Source: CAZADS01 sp964483985
Lineage (GTDB): Bacteria > Pseudomonadota > Alphaproteobacteria > Thalassobaculales > Thalassobaculaceae
Direction: 5' to 3'
Length of the DNA: 64,000 nt
NCBI GenBank assembly: GCA_964483985.1
Contig: CAZADS010000009.1
Coordinates: forward strand, 1 to 64,000
The position numbers and the translations under genes are program-made. How positions within the stretch are numbered: the stretch's first letter is position 1; each line of letters begins with the position of its first letter. Shown here one piece after another: positions 43,180 through 52,612 of this stretch. A model generated the notes under the pieces. That model was not told the origin of the DNA. It saw only the letters and a list, made by a program, of their open reading frames with translations, and did not search any database.

Positions 43180-46100
43180 ATGCACCTACTGGCAGCACAA
43201 CACGGCCAAATCACAGATGGTAGGGAAGCTGTCGATCTCGGCCAAACCCCGGGTGACGTAGTTATATTGTCTGCTGCGGACAGTGAACTGTTGTGTTTAT
43301 CAAAAGCCTATAGTCAGAAAAAAAATCAGGCTTTCGTCTTGCGATTGGCCAATCTGATGCACCTCACCCATAATCTTTCGGTGGACTTATATGTTGAAGA
43401 TATTATCTCGAAAGCAAAACTAGTCATCATACGAATTATAGGGGGTGTTTCTTATTGGCCTTATGGAATCGAACAAATATCTGGAATTTGTGGCGAACGT
43501 GATATTTCGCTAGCCGTAGTCCCAGGAGACGATCAGCCAGATCTAGAATTAATGGATTACTCGACTTTATTGAGAAATGAAGTGGAGCAAATATGGCGCT
43601 ATTTGCTCCATGGCGGAATACAGAATTCATACTCACTGTTGAATTATTGCAGCTCCTTGCTGGATAATAAAGTGGAGTGGTCCGAACCGAAACCACTACT
43701 GCGCGCTGGTATTTATTGGCCTGGCTTGGACACCCCAAGCATAGAAGACATTCAAAATCTTTGGACCTCGGGCAATAGTACAATTGGGATAATCTTTTAT
43801 CGAGCCTTAGTACAATCGGGCAGCTTAAAGCCTGTAGATGCTCTAATAGCAGCGTTAGATGCGCGAGGATTGAATTCTGTGCCAATTTACGTATCGAGTT
43901 TGAAAGATGAGTTTTCGTCAAAGCTTGTCACTGAACTTTTTTTTGAGACTAATCCAGAAGTTATTTTGAATGCCACGGGCTTTGCTGTTTCCAGCCCAGA
44001 AAACTCTAGTACGGTTTCACCCTTTAATACATCGAATTGTCCGATAATTCAGGTTGTTTTTTCTGGCAGTTCGCAGGAGTCTTGGCGCAATACGACGATG
44101 GGCCTTTCGGCCCGAGACATAGCAATGAATGTAGCCTTACCGGAAGTTGATGGAAGACTCCTGTCGCGGGCTGTTTCGTTTAAGGCAGAAGCACGTTTCG
44201 ATCGTAAGACTGAATGTTCTGTTATCTCATATGAACCATTATCAGATCGAATAGATTTTACTGCCGACCTTGCACTTAAATGGACTCAATTGCGGCGGAC
44301 TCCTCCTGAAAAGAGGAGAGTGGCTCTCGTTCTTGCTAATTACCCTAATAAGGATGGAAGAATAGGTAATGGAGTGGGGCTAGACACTCCTGCTAGCGTT
44401 ATTCGCCTGCTTGAAGCCCTCATTGCGGTTGGATACCACCTGACGGACACACCAATTTGTTCCGAACATTTGATGCAAATATTGACGGATGGCCCTACTA
44501 ATTCAATAAAAAAAGCACACTCTACATGTGGAATTACGCTTAGTTTAGCGGATTACCAATATTACTTTAGGCAATTGCCAAATGGTATTCAAAGGGAGAT
44601 TTTGGATCGGTGGGGTAAGCCCGAAACCGATCCATTTGTGGATGAAGAAAAATTTATTTTACCAATGCACTCCTTTGGCAATGTTGTAGTGGCCGTTCAG
44701 CCAGCTCGTGGATATAACATTGACCCCAAGAGTACTTACCATGATCCTGCCCTAGTTCCACCACATGGTTATCTAGCTTTTTATATTTGGATTGCAAATT
44801 ATTTCGAGGCGCATGCTATAGTTCATTTTGGTAAACATGGTAATCTTGAATGGTTGCCTGGGAAATCATTGGCTTTATCTAGGGATTGTTATCCTGAAGT
44901 CGCGCTTGGGCCGATCCCTAATTTATATCCGTTTATCGTTAATGACCCAGGCGAAGGAACCCAAGCAAAGCGCCGATCTGCTGCCGTTATTATTGATCAC
45001 CTAACGCCACCTATGACTCGAGCTGAAACCTACGGTCCCTTGAAAGATCTGGAATCTTTAATCGATGAATATTACGAAGCAGCGAGTCTCGATCCTAGAC
45101 GTTTAAAAATATTAAGCAATAAAATCGTGGATTTAATGGAAGGACTAAAAATAGATGAAGATTGCGGTATTAATAGTAAAGACACTCACCAAAAAAAATT
45201 AGAAAAATTAGATTCTTATCTTTGTGAATTAAAGGAAATGCAAATTCGAGATGGTTTGCATATTTTTGGAATCACTCCCACGCGAAGTTTGATGAACGAA
45301 CTTCTCGTAGCTTTATTACGATCGCCCCGCGGTGGTCCAAAAAAAGAATCGGAATCGCTGCACCGAGCTCTTGCTGCTGACCTCCAATTAGGAGATTTCG
45401 ATCCCTTGGATTGTGTGATGGCTGTTCGATGGTTGGGACCTAGGCCAATTGAATTAGGTAATGTCGCACCAGATCAAATTTGGAGGAGTAATGGTGATAC
45501 AGTCGAACGTCTCGAACTCTTGGCTAGTAAATTGGTGTCGGGAGAATTAGATATAAACCCGAATTGGGTTAGGACAAAATCGGTTCTCTGTTATCTAGAA
45601 ACCGTTCTCAAACCAGCTGTATCATCCTGTGCAGAATCGGAGATTCAGGGTCTTTTAGCCGGATTGAATGGCGAATTTGTCAATCCAGGGCCGTCTGGTG
45701 CTCCAACCCGAGGGCACCCAGAGGTGTTACCCACCGGGCGAAATTTCTACTCAGTGGACACGAGAATTGTTCCTACCCCTACAGCATGGAAATTGGGTTG
45801 GAATTCAGCATCCCTAGTTTTGGATAGGTATCGACAAGAAAATGGGGAATGGCCGAGAACGTTAGCTTTATCTGCTTGGGGAACCGCCAACATGCGAACT
45901 GGTGGGGATGATATAGCACAAGCCATGGCTTTTATCGGTGTTAAACCGGAATGGGAGCCAATATCAGGACGAATAGTCGGTTTTCAGGTCCTGCCTCTCA
46001 CTATACTCGATCGGCCTCGGATTGATATCACTTTCCGAATATCTGGGTTTTTTAGAGATGCTTTTCCGTTTCAAATTGAACTCTTGGACTCCGCAATCCG

Positions 46101-46920
46101 AGCGGTAGGGGCTTTAGACGAACCCGCGGGTATGAATCCTTTAGCTGAAACTTTTAAAGATGATCTAAAAGCTATGATGGCTAAGGGCCACGATCGAGAA
46201 ATGGCAGAAAGTCGAGCTGGCATTCGGGTTTTTGGATCTAGACCTGGAGCTTACGGAGCAGGTTTGCAGACGTTAATAGATGAAGAACTATGGGAGTCCG
46301 ATTCCGACTTTGCGGAATCGTATCTAAAGTGGGGGGGATACGCATACGGTCAAGCCATAGACGGTCGAGCGGAGACCGATCTTTTCAAAAGCCGATTGAG
46401 CAATATACAAATTGTACTTCATAATCAGGATAATAGAGAACATGACATCCTCGATTCTGACGATTATTATCAATTCCAAGGCGGATTAGCAGTAACCGTA
46501 AGACAGTTCTCGGGTGCCCAACCCACAGTGTACCATGGAGACCATTCCCGACCTGAAACGCCTAAGGTTTTGACCTTGGCGGAAGAAATATCTCGCATCG
46601 TTCGTGGACGCGTGATCAATCCAAAGTGGATTAAGGGCATGATGAGGCACGGGTATAAAGGAGCATTTGAAATGGCTGCTACTGTGGATTACCTGTTTGC
46701 TTTTGCTGCAACAGCTCGCTGTGTTTCAGATCATCATTTTGACGCTGTTTATGAAGCATATATTGGCGATAACGAGGTTTTAGAATTTTTTAAAAAACAT
46801 AATCCTAATGCACTAATTGATATTTCGAGGCGATTGCTAGAAGCTCAAACAAGAAACTTATGGCGACCAAGTCGAAATTCAGTTTTGGAGCAACTAGATT
46901 ACTTGGCAATGAAACGCTAA
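43180..46920 (+). CDS. cobN: Aerobic cobaltochelatase, CobN subunit
   Basis: The 1246-residue large subunit binds hydrogenobyrinic acid a,c-diamide and, with CobS/CobT, inserts cobalt using ATP. Family markers include RRVALVLANYPNKDGRIGNGVGLDTPAS, VVAVQPARGYNIDPKSTYHDPALVPPHGYLAFYIW, HFGKHGNLEWLPGKSLALS and LSAWGTANMRTGGDDIAQAMAFIG. Length is normal. The gene follows cobW under the B12 riboswitch, whereas cobS and cobT are about 8-10 kb away with no riboswitch apparent. Confidence 0.96.
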   Translation: MHLLAAQHGQITDGREAVDLGQTPGDVVILSAADSELLCLSKAYSQKKNQAFVLRLANLMHLTHNLSVDLYVEDIISKAKLVIIRIIGGVSYWPYGIEQISGICGERDISLAVVPGDDQPDLELMDYSTLLRNEVEQIWRYLLHGGIQNSYSLLNYCSSLLDNKVEWSEPKPLLRAGIYWPGLDTPSIEDIQNLWTSGNSTIGIIFYRALVQSGSLKPVDALIAALDARGLNSVPIYVSSLKDEFSSKLVTELFFETNPEVILNATGFAVSSPENSSTVSPFNTSNCPIIQVVFSGSSQESWRNTTMGLSARDIAMNVALPEVDGRLLSRAVSFKAEARFDRKTECSVISYEPLSDRIDFTADLALKWTQLRRTPPEKRRVALVLANYPNKDGRIGNGVGLDTPASVIRLLEALIAVGYHLTDTPICSEHLMQILTDGPTNSIKKAHSTCGITLSLADYQYYFRQLPNGIQREILDRWGKPETDPFVDEEKFILPMHSFGNVVVAVQPARGYNIDPKSTYHDPALVPPHGYLAFYIWIANYFEAHAIVHFGKHGNLEWLPGKSLALSRDCYPEVALGPIPNLYPFIVNDPGEGTQAKRRSAAVIIDHLTPPMTRAETYGPLKDLESLIDEYYEAASLDPRRLKILSNKIVDLMEGLKIDEDCGINSKDTHQKKLEKLDSYLCELKEMQIRDGLHIFGITPTRSLMNELLVALLRSPRGGPKKESESLHRALAADLQLGDFDPLDCVMAVRWLGPRPIELGNVAPDQIWRSNGDTVERLELLASKLVSGELDINPNWVRTKSVLCYLETVLKPAVSSCAESEIQGLLAGLNGEFVNPGPSGAPTRGHPEVLPTGRNFYSVDTRIVPTPTAWKLGWNSASLVLDRYRQENGEWPRTLALSAWGTANMRTGGDDIAQAMAFIGVKPEWEPISGRIVGFQVLPLTILDRPRIDITFRISGFFRDAFPFQIELLDSAIRAVGALDEPAGMNPLAETFKDDLKAMMAKGHDREMAESRAGIRVFGSRPGAYGAGLQTLIDEELWESDSDFAESYLKWGGYAYGQAIDGRAETDLFKSRLSNIQIVLHNQDNREHDILDSDDYYQFQGGLAVTVRQFSGAQPTVYHGDHSRPETPKVLTLAEEISRIVRGRVINPKWIKGMMRHGYKGAFEMAATVDYLFAFAATARCVSDHHFDAVYEAYIGDNEVLEFFKKHNPNALIDISRRLLEAQTRNLWRPSRNSVLEQLDYLAMKR

Positions 46921-47039
46921 GATAAGGTAGGTTTGGATTTTGCTTTTTGGATAGTGGAACGCTTTTTAGTTTAATTAATGCCGATCTCAGAGGAATCCAT
47001 TTGAAAATATGTATTGAGAACTGGGTGAAATAGGCTGAC

Positions 47040-47555
47040 ATGAAGTATTTGAGTTTGGTTACGCTATCTCTTGTTTTTGTAATGATTTTCTGCTCGCCAG
47101 TGGTTTCGGATCAGAAACTTATCAAAATAGGTGCACATAAAGATTGGGCGGCCTATACGTTCAAAATCAGCGGCAACAAAGTTTGTTACATGGCTAGCGC
47201 ACCAATTAAGGAAACCGGCAAATATAAAAGAAGGGGAGACGTTTATTCTCTAGTGACAAACCGACCCGCTTCCAAAATAACTGGCGAAGTGAATTTTATC
47301 GCCGGTTACGAATTTAAGAAAGGGAGTGAGGTAAGTGTTAGGATCGGTAAAAAACTTTTCAAGCTAATGACTGCTGGTGACGGGGCTTGGTCAGAAGATG
47401 CTAAAGCCGATGTGAATCTAGTAAAAGCGATGGTCCGTGGAAATAGAATGGTGGTGTCCGGCGTATCTAGCCGTGGCACCAAGACGAAAGACATCTATTC
47501 CTTGGCGGGTTTTACTGCCACTAAAAAATTGATCGATAAGGCATGCAGAAAATAG
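47040..47555 (+). CDS. IalB-like (invasion-associated locus B) exported protein
   Basis: The 171-residue protein has a signal peptide (residues about 1-23, LVTLSLVFVMIFCSPVVS) and a beta-rich mature domain with KDWAAYTFKISGNKVCYMASAP, DVYSLVTNRPASK and KMVVSGVSSRGTKTKDIYSLAGFTAT-type segments typical of the IalB family. The two cysteines (in KVCYM and KACRK) could form a disulfide. It overlaps rlmN by 13 nt, a known alphaproteobacterial pairing. The function in a non-pathogen is unknown, probably envelope-related. Confidence 0.83.
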   Translation: MKYLSLVTLSLVFVMIFCSPVVSDQKLIKIGAHKDWAAYTFKISGNKVCYMASAPIKETGKYKRRGDVYSLVTNRPASKITGEVNFIAGYEFKKGSEVSVRIGKKLFKLMTAGDGAWSEDAKADVNLVKAMVRGNRMVVSGVSSRGTKTKDIYSLAGFTATKKLIDKACRK

Positions 47556-48664
47556 ATAAAGATACAGGGATAAGTTCAAGTAAATTTAATGAACTTATAG
47601 GATTAACAAAAGCTGAACTTACTCAAGGACTATCCGATCTTAGTTTGCCAGGATTCCGAGCAAGACAGGTTTGGCATTGGCTTTATCATCAAGGCGTCCA
47701 GGATTTTGCTCAGATGACTACGTTGGCTAAACCGTTACGTAGTGACTTAAATCATTTTTTTCGTATTAGCCGTCCGTCCGTTAGTAATGTGCAATACAGT
47801 TCAGATGGTACTATTAAATGGTTGTTTAGATTTCAGGACGGAAACGAAGCAGAAACGGTTTTCATTCCGGAAGCTAATCGAGGCACGCTTTGTATTTCGT
47901 CGCAAATCGGGTGCACACTGACTTGTTCGTTCTGTTATACCGGAACACAGAGACTGGTGCGAAACTTGACGTCGGGTGAAATAGTTGGTCAGGTGATGGC
48001 AGTTTTCGATGAGTTAAACGACTGGCCTGCCGCTCAGTCAGGTCGGAAGGTCACGAACATAGTCCTTATGGGTATGGGCGAACCGCTTTATAACTTAGAT
48101 AACGTGACTAAAGCCCTTCGTATAATTATGGATAATGAGGGGATTGCGATTTCAAAAAGACGAATTACCCTTTCGACTTCAGGCATTGTGCCTGAAATGT
48201 ATCGTTGTGGATCGGATACGGGGGTGAATTTAGCTGTATCCTTACACGCGGCAAACAATTCTCTTCGTGATATTCTTGTCCCTATTAATAAGAAATACCC
48301 GTTGGAAGAATTGATTGATGCATGTCGTGTTTATCCTGGGATTAGTAATGCGCGCCGAATAACTTTTGAATACGTGATGTTAAAAGGAATTAATGACACT
48401 CCAAGTGATGCAAGAGAGCTTATAAAGTTGATTTCAGGAATACCTGCAAAAATAAATCTAATACCATTTAATCCTTGGCCAGGGTCACCCTTTGAAAGTT
48501 CTGACTCTATTGCCGTGGAAAAATTTGCCCAGATTGTTTTGAACGCCGGATATGCTTCCCCTGTTAGAATGCCTCGAGGTAGAGATATTTTTGCCGCTTG
48601 CGGACAGCTTAAATCGTCGAGTATTAGAAAACGAAAAAGTTTTTCTTCTAATTTAAATGAATAA
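47543..48664 (+). CDS. rlmN: 23S rRNA/tRNA adenine-C2 methyltransferase RlmN
   Basis: Radical SAM enzyme that methylates A2503 of 23S rRNA and A37 of tRNAs. The 373-residue protein has the iron-sulfur motif CTLTCSFCYTGTQ (CxxxCxxC), the N-terminal LPGFRARQVWHWLYHQG segment, NIVLMGMGEPLYN and the C-terminal catalytic cysteine region RGRDIFAACGQL. The start ATG 47543 lies within the end of the IalB-like gene. Confidence 0.96.
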   Translation: MQKIDKDTGISSSKFNELIGLTKAELTQGLSDLSLPGFRARQVWHWLYHQGVQDFAQMTTLAKPLRSDLNHFFRISRPSVSNVQYSSDGTIKWLFRFQDGNEAETVFIPEANRGTLCISSQIGCTLTCSFCYTGTQRLVRNLTSGEIVGQVMAVFDELNDWPAAQSGRKVTNIVLMGMGEPLYNLDNVTKALRIIMDNEGIAISKRRITLSTSGIVPEMYRCGSDTGVNLAVSLHAANNSLRDILVPINKKYPLEELIDACRVYPGISNARRITFEYVMLKGINDTPSDARELIKLISGIPAKINLIPFNPWPGSPFESSDSIAVEKFAQIVLNAGYASPVRMPRGRDIFAACGQLKSSSIRKRKSFSSNLNE

Positions 48665-48891
48665 ATCATCCGGAGTTTATTTTTTTCAAGAATGGAAAAG
48701 AATCTTGGCTATAAAATAACTTATAATGCCTCGAATCAATGTTGAAGTTTGGTTAAATTTGCCTTTCCAAATGCAAAATCCTATAAATACACCGTTCAGA
48801 TAGTGGGTATATTATTTTGAATCATTGAATATTAGCTGTAAAACCACTATTTTCTAATCATGTTGGTAATCTTGCTCTGAAAGGTATCCCA

Positions 48892-49623
48892 ATGGCAATA
48901 GATCCACGGACAATGTCACGAGCGCAGACAGAGGCAGCTCACATAGATGTTGGGCTTCGCCAATATATGCTTGGCGTCTACAACCATATGACCATTGGTT
49001 TGGCGATTACAGGGTTGGTTGCATTAGGCGCTTCTTTTGCTGCAATCCAAGGCGGGCAACTCACGTCATTTGGCCAATTGATTTATCTCTCCCCTTTAAA
49101 ATGGGTAATAATGTTAGCTCCTATAGGAATGGTGTTTTTGTTTGCAGCGCGGTTGCACGCAATGGCGTCATCGACAGCGCAAGTAGTCTTTTGGATTTAC
49201 GCCGCTTTGATGGGGTTATCTCTTTCTAGTATCTTCTTAGTTTATACTGGGGAAAGCATAACTAGAGTATTCTTTATTGCAGCAGGTATGTTTGCCGGTA
49301 CTAGTCTTTATGGGTACACCACGAAAAAAGATCTGACTGGAATGGGTTCATTTCTTTTCATGGGTTTAATCGGCATAATAATAGCATCAATTGTGAATAT
49401 TTTCTTAGCTTCTTCCGCCCTCCAATTTGCTATATCAGTGATAGGCGTCTTGGTCTTCGCTGGGTTAACGGCCTACGATACCCAATCCATTAAGAATTCT
49501 TACTGGGAGGGTGACGATGATGAGACGCAGGCTAAAAAGTCAATTTATGGTGCTTTGCGGCTATACTTAGATTTCATAAATTTGTTTATCATGCTCCTCA
49601 GTCTTTTCGGTAATAGAGAATAA
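48892..49623 (+). CDS. Bax inhibitor-1/YccA family membrane protein
   Basis: The 243-residue protein has seven hydrophobic helices and the family's RQYMLGVYNHMTIGLAITGLVA start, LYGYTTKKDLTGMGSFLFMGLIGII and GLTAYDTQSIKNSYWEGDDD segment, ending ALRLYLDFINLFIMLLSLFG. Relatives form pH-sensitive calcium-leak channels or interact with membrane proteases. It has a 227-nt upstream gap and a hairpin 18 nt after its stop, so it is probably a single-gene unit. Confidence 0.92.
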   Translation: MAIDPRTMSRAQTEAAHIDVGLRQYMLGVYNHMTIGLAITGLVALGASFAAIQGGQLTSFGQLIYLSPLKWVIMLAPIGMVFLFAARLHAMASSTAQVVFWIYAALMGLSLSSIFLVYTGESITRVFFIAAGMFAGTSLYGYTTKKDLTGMGSFLFMGLIGIIIASIVNIFLASSALQFAISVIGVLVFAGLTAYDTQSIKNSYWEGDDDETQAKKSIYGALRLYLDFINLFIMLLSLFGNRE

Positions 49624-49640
49624 TAGTTAACGCTTAAAGA

Positions 49641-49671
49641 GAGGAACGCCGGTTGAAAAGGGGCGTTCCTC
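49641..49671 (+). terminator. Strong hairpin after the Bax-inhibitor-like gene
   Basis: GAGGAACGCC (49641-49650) and GGCGTTCCTC (49662-49671) form a perfect 10-bp stem with an 11-nt loop, 18 nt after the stop codon. No T-run follows (CCGCCGCAG), so it may be a transcript-protecting or Rho-assisted end rather than a classic intrinsic terminator. Confidence 0.5.
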
Positions 49672-49798
49672 CCGCCGCAGAAATAACTATAAATATAAAT
49701 CCCCAAAGGCACCCTCTTACTTAAGGTGAAGGTTTAGACTAATATGAAGGTCTATAAACGGCGCTGTGCTGGAAAGCAACTTAAGGGGTAGAGGCTAC

Positions 49799-50230
49799 AT
49801 GGCAACGGAGACCAAATACGAAGTCCTAACTCTCAAGAAGGGTGAGTGGCAAATTGAATCCCATTATTCTGATAAAGAGGAGGCTATAGAAGTAGCCAGT
49901 CGACTTCATAGTGAAAGCCATCTGGACGGCGTTAAAGTTATCGTTGAACAATACGATAGCGATTCTGGTAAATCGAAAGAACAAGTTATTCTGGACAGCA
50001 CTATACAGAAGGAAGTCAAGCCTACCCAAAGCACTTCTAGTGAAAGCCGAGTTGCTCCGCGAAGACCAGCGAATAAAACGTCGCAAGGAAGGAAAAAAAA
50101 GTCTTCCGCATCTGATATGGGAGTAGCACTTAAAGCCTGCCTTTGGCTCGGACTAATTCTTGTCGGTGGATTGTTGATTTTGTACGGAGTGGATTACGCC
50201 AGTGCGTTTCTAAATAAAGTGTTTAAATGA
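49799..50230 (+). CDS. Uncharacterised membrane-anchored protein
   Basis: From ATG 49799 (preceded by AAGGGGTAGAGG) the product is 143 residues: a folded-looking N-terminal region of about 70 residues (KYEVLTLKKGEWQIESHYSDKEEAIEVASRLH...VKVIVEQYD), a basic Ser/Lys/Arg-rich linker, and one membrane helix near the C-terminus (ALKACLWLGLILVGGLLILYGV). An upstream in-frame start at 49766 is less likely. I do not recognise the family. A cytoplasmic domain on a C-terminal anchor is the best structural description. Confidence 0.7.
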   Translation: MATETKYEVLTLKKGEWQIESHYSDKEEAIEVASRLHSESHLDGVKVIVEQYDSDSGKSKEQVILDSTIQKEVKPTQSTSSESRVAPRRPANKTSQGRKKKSSASDMGVALKACLWLGLILVGGLLILYGVDYASAFLNKVFK

Positions 50231-50290
50231 TAGGCTGATAATATTTACAATAATCTATTTTTTTGGTTTTTGTTATCAGCTGCAAGACAT

Positions 50291-50500
50291 ATGTTGAAAT
50301 CCTTATTTATCTATATTCTTCTTCTGTCTTATGGCATATCGTATGTGACAGCGTGGATCGTGCTTATGCTCTTTCCGAGATTCTTTGCTACGAGCGGGGA
50401 GGAGTCCGATGTAGAATACCTCTTAAACAGCAATTCTCTTTCAGGTTTCCCTAAGGGATCTAAAAGCCCGCCTCAAAATTGTTTCAAGCGAAACTATTAG
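50291..50500 (+). CDS. Doubtful small membrane protein
   Basis: ATG 50291 opens a 69-residue frame whose start (MLKSLFIYILLLSYGISYVTAW) is hydrophobic enough for one membrane helix, followed by a polar tail. No ribosome binding site or family match is evident, and hydrophobic frames arise easily in AT-rich DNA. It occupies most of the 337-nt gap before zur, which otherwise holds only the Zur-like palindrome. Confidence 0.22.
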   Translation: MLKSLFIYILLLSYGISYVTAWIVLMLFPRFFATSGEESDVEYLLNSNSLSGFPKGSKSPPQNCFKRNY

Positions 50501-50519
50501 AGGTTATATTGTTTTATTT

Positions 50520-50531
50520 ATGTTATAACAT
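50520..50531. promoter_or_regulatory. Palindrome before zur-znuC-znuB, likely Zur operator
   Basis: ATGTTATAACAT is a perfect 12-bp palindrome 37 nt upstream of the zur start. Its TGTTATA half resembles the half-sites of known Zur boxes (TGTTATAnTATAACA type). Autoregulation by the downstream Zur-like protein is inferred from sequence and position. Confidence 0.55.
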
Positions 50532-50567
50532 CACACTATTTAGATACCATTTTGCTGCGATTTTTTA

Positions 50568-51023
50568 ATGTATCAATGTCAAAATCATCAGATTTGTTTG
50601 AGTGAAGCCGTAGAACGGGCAGAGCTAGTTTGTCAGAAGAAAGGTGTCCGGTTTACAGAATTACGCCGAAAAATTTTCGAGTTGGTTTGGGCTACCCATC
50701 GTCCCGTCCGCGCCTACGATCTTCTAAATCAGGTAAAAACGTCAGATGAGACCGCAAAACCACCCACGGTATATCGGGCTCTTAATTTTTTGCTAAGATA
50801 TGGGTTGATTCATAAAATAAACACATTAAGAGCATTTGTAGGTTGTTCCCATCCATTAGAGCATAGCGAATGCTACTTCCTGATTTGCTCAGAATGCGGC
50901 GAGATCAAAGAATGTTGTAATGCGGGTTTAGCTAAATCCTTAATCACCACAGCATTGGATAATAAATTTCAGACGAACACCATGGCTGTTGAGATTCAAG
51001 GGCGATGTACCGATTGTAATTGA
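50568..51023 (+). CDS. zur: Fur-family zinc uptake regulator (Zur)
   Basis: The 151-residue protein has the Fur winged helix (RFTELRRKIFELVWATHRPVRAYDLLNQV...PPTVYRALNFLLRYGLIHKI) and the dimer domain with two CxxC pairs (LICSECGEIKEC and GRCTDCN), the structural zinc site typical of Zur. It is followed after 12 nt by znuC and znuB, which supports Zur over Fur. It should repress the operon when zinc is sufficient. Confidence 0.9.
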   Translation: MYQCQNHQICLSEAVERAELVCQKKGVRFTELRRKIFELVWATHRPVRAYDLLNQVKTSDETAKPPTVYRALNFLLRYGLIHKINTLRAFVGCSHPLEHSECYFLICSECGEIKECCNAGLAKSLITTALDNKFQTNTMAVEIQGRCTDCN

Positions 51024-51035
51024 TCGAGAAAAAAT

Positions 51036-51764
51036 ATGTCACAGTTAATTTACACCAAGAACGTCACGGTATTAAGACAAGGAAAAGAAATTCTTAAAAA
51101 CGTATCAATAAATGTCCAAGAGCGGGATTTTATGACCATCATCGGGCCCAATGGTGCGGGAAAATCTATGTTGTTAAAATGTATGATGGGGTTTTATGCA
51201 CCAGACCTCGGAGTGGTAAACCGGGCGAATAACTTGAAGATAGGATATGTTCCCCAACGGTTTGTGCCAGAACAGTCTATCCCAATATCCGTGGAACGTT
51301 TCCTCCGGCTTAGGAAAAACGCGAGTGTTTTAGATGTAGCTAACATAGCAACGGATACGCAAATAGATGGAATCCTTAAAAAGCCTCTCTCCAATCTCTC
51401 TGGTGGTGAACTCCAACGGGTTTTACTTGCTCGGAGCTTGCTAAGTGAGCCAGATTTACTGATATTGGATGAGCCAGCTCAGAATCTAGACGTGGCGGGT
51501 CAGCTGTCATTTTATAGGCTTTTGGAGCGGATTTATGAGGATAAATCTTTGAGTGTACTCATGGTATCACATGATCTGCATATGGTTATGGCTACAACTA
51601 AGCAAGTTGTTTGTCTTTATCATCATATTTGTTGTTCGGGTGAACCTCAGGTTGTCACACGGGATCCGGAGTTCATTTCATTGTTTGGAAACGATCTGGC
51701 AAATATGATGGCTGTATATCAACATAAACACAATCATACGCATGAACCTGGAAATCTTCTTTGA
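51036..51764 (+). CDS. znuC: Zinc ABC transporter ATP-binding protein
   Basis: The 242-residue ATPase has Walker A IGPNGAGKSMLLKCMMG, the Q-loop GYVPQRF, the signature LSGGELQRVLLARSLL, Walker B LLILDEPAQNLDVAG and the switch histidine MVSHDLHMVM. The His-rich tail (YQHKHNHTHE) is typical of ZnuC. It powers ZnuB, whose gene overlaps its end by 23 nt. The periplasmic zinc-binding protein (znuA) is not beside it. Confidence 0.93.
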   Translation: MSQLIYTKNVTVLRQGKEILKNVSINVQERDFMTIIGPNGAGKSMLLKCMMGFYAPDLGVVNRANNLKIGYVPQRFVPEQSIPISVERFLRLRKNASVLDVANIATDTQIDGILKKPLSNLSGGELQRVLLARSLLSEPDLLILDEPAQNLDVAGQLSFYRLLERIYEDKSLSVLMVSHDLHMVMATTKQVVCLYHHICCSGEPQVVTRDPEFISLFGNDLANMMAVYQHKHNHTHEPGNLL

Positions 51765-52554
51765 ACCCTTTTTTCTACGAGCGTTAGCTGCCGGGATAGG
51801 TGTAGCTCTCGTTGCCGGCACCTTAGGCTGTTTTGTCGTATGGAGAAAAATGGCCTATTTTGGTGATTCTTTGGCCCATAGTGCTCTATTGGGAGTAGCT
51901 TTGGGTTTGGCAATTGGAATTAGTACAAGCCTTGGTATCTTGATTGTCTGTTCGACTTTTGCTGTTTTATTGCTATGGTTACAACAAAAAAAGTTTTTAG
52001 CTACGGATACTCTGCTCGGTATTCTTGCCCATGGGGCATTGTCGTTTGGAGTCATAACCATTAGTTTCCTAGAAAGGGGTATTGACCTCCATTCCTATCT
52101 ATTTGGAGATATCCTGACGGTTATGCCGTACGAAGTTGTTTCTATTTATGTTGGGGCAAGCATCGTTTTCCTTGTATTATCTTTTAATTGGTCATCCCTT
52201 CTATTGATGAACATTAACGAAGATCTGGCATTAGCCGAAAACGTGCGCACTTTTTTTTCGCAGCTGCTTCTCCTTTTGTTAATGACTATCGTGGTGGCAG
52301 TTTCCATTCGAATAGTTGGATTACTTCTTATCACCTCTCTGTTAATAATACCGGCAGCTACGGCAAGGCAACTAGCGCGTTCACCAGAGGCAATGGCTAT
52401 TGCAGCGTCCTTTTTCGGAATTCTTGCAGTGATTGGAGGACTTTGCGTTTCGCTAGAATTTGATACACCATCTGGGCCGTCAATTGTGGCAACATCTGCT
52501 ATTCTTTTCGTCCTGTTGTTTCCAATATTTAATATTTTGTCTAACAAACGCTAG
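51742..52554 (+). CDS. znuB: Zinc ABC transporter permease
   Basis: The 270-residue membrane protein has about eight helices and the ABC-3 family motifs: AGIGVALVAGTLGCFVVWRKMAYFGDSLAHSALLGVALGL near the N-terminus, then DTLLGILAHGALSFGV, DLALAENV and VGLLLITSLLIIPAATARQLARSPEAM. With ZnuC it imports zinc. The start ATG 51742 lies inside znuC, indicating coupling. A tRNA gene on the other strand follows. Confidence 0.93.
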   Translation: MNLEIFFEPFFLRALAAGIGVALVAGTLGCFVVWRKMAYFGDSLAHSALLGVALGLAIGISTSLGILIVCSTFAVLLLWLQQKKFLATDTLLGILAHGALSFGVITISFLERGIDLHSYLFGDILTVMPYEVVSIYVGASIVFLVLSFNWSSLLLMNINEDLALAENVRTFFSQLLLLLLMTIVVAVSIRIVGLLLITSLLIIPAATARQLARSPEAMAIAASFFGILAVIGGLCVSLEFDTPSGPSIVATSAILFVLLFPIFNILSNKR

Positions 52555-52612
52555 AGCTTATTGGAATGGGGCACGTTAGAATTATAGCGTGGAATTTACC
52601 GAATTTGGGCTT

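Noticed and set aside
43436..43921. 161-residue minus-strand frame inside cobN
   Set aside because: Lies wholly within the strongly conserved cobN coding sequence, is rich in Leu/Ser/His as antisense frames are, and has no start signal or family match.
50234..50280. Inverted repeat GCTGATAA/TTATCAGC with a 31-nt loop before zur
   Set aside because: The arms are short, the loop is long and AT-rich, and neither position nor sequence fits a Zur box or an intrinsic terminator.
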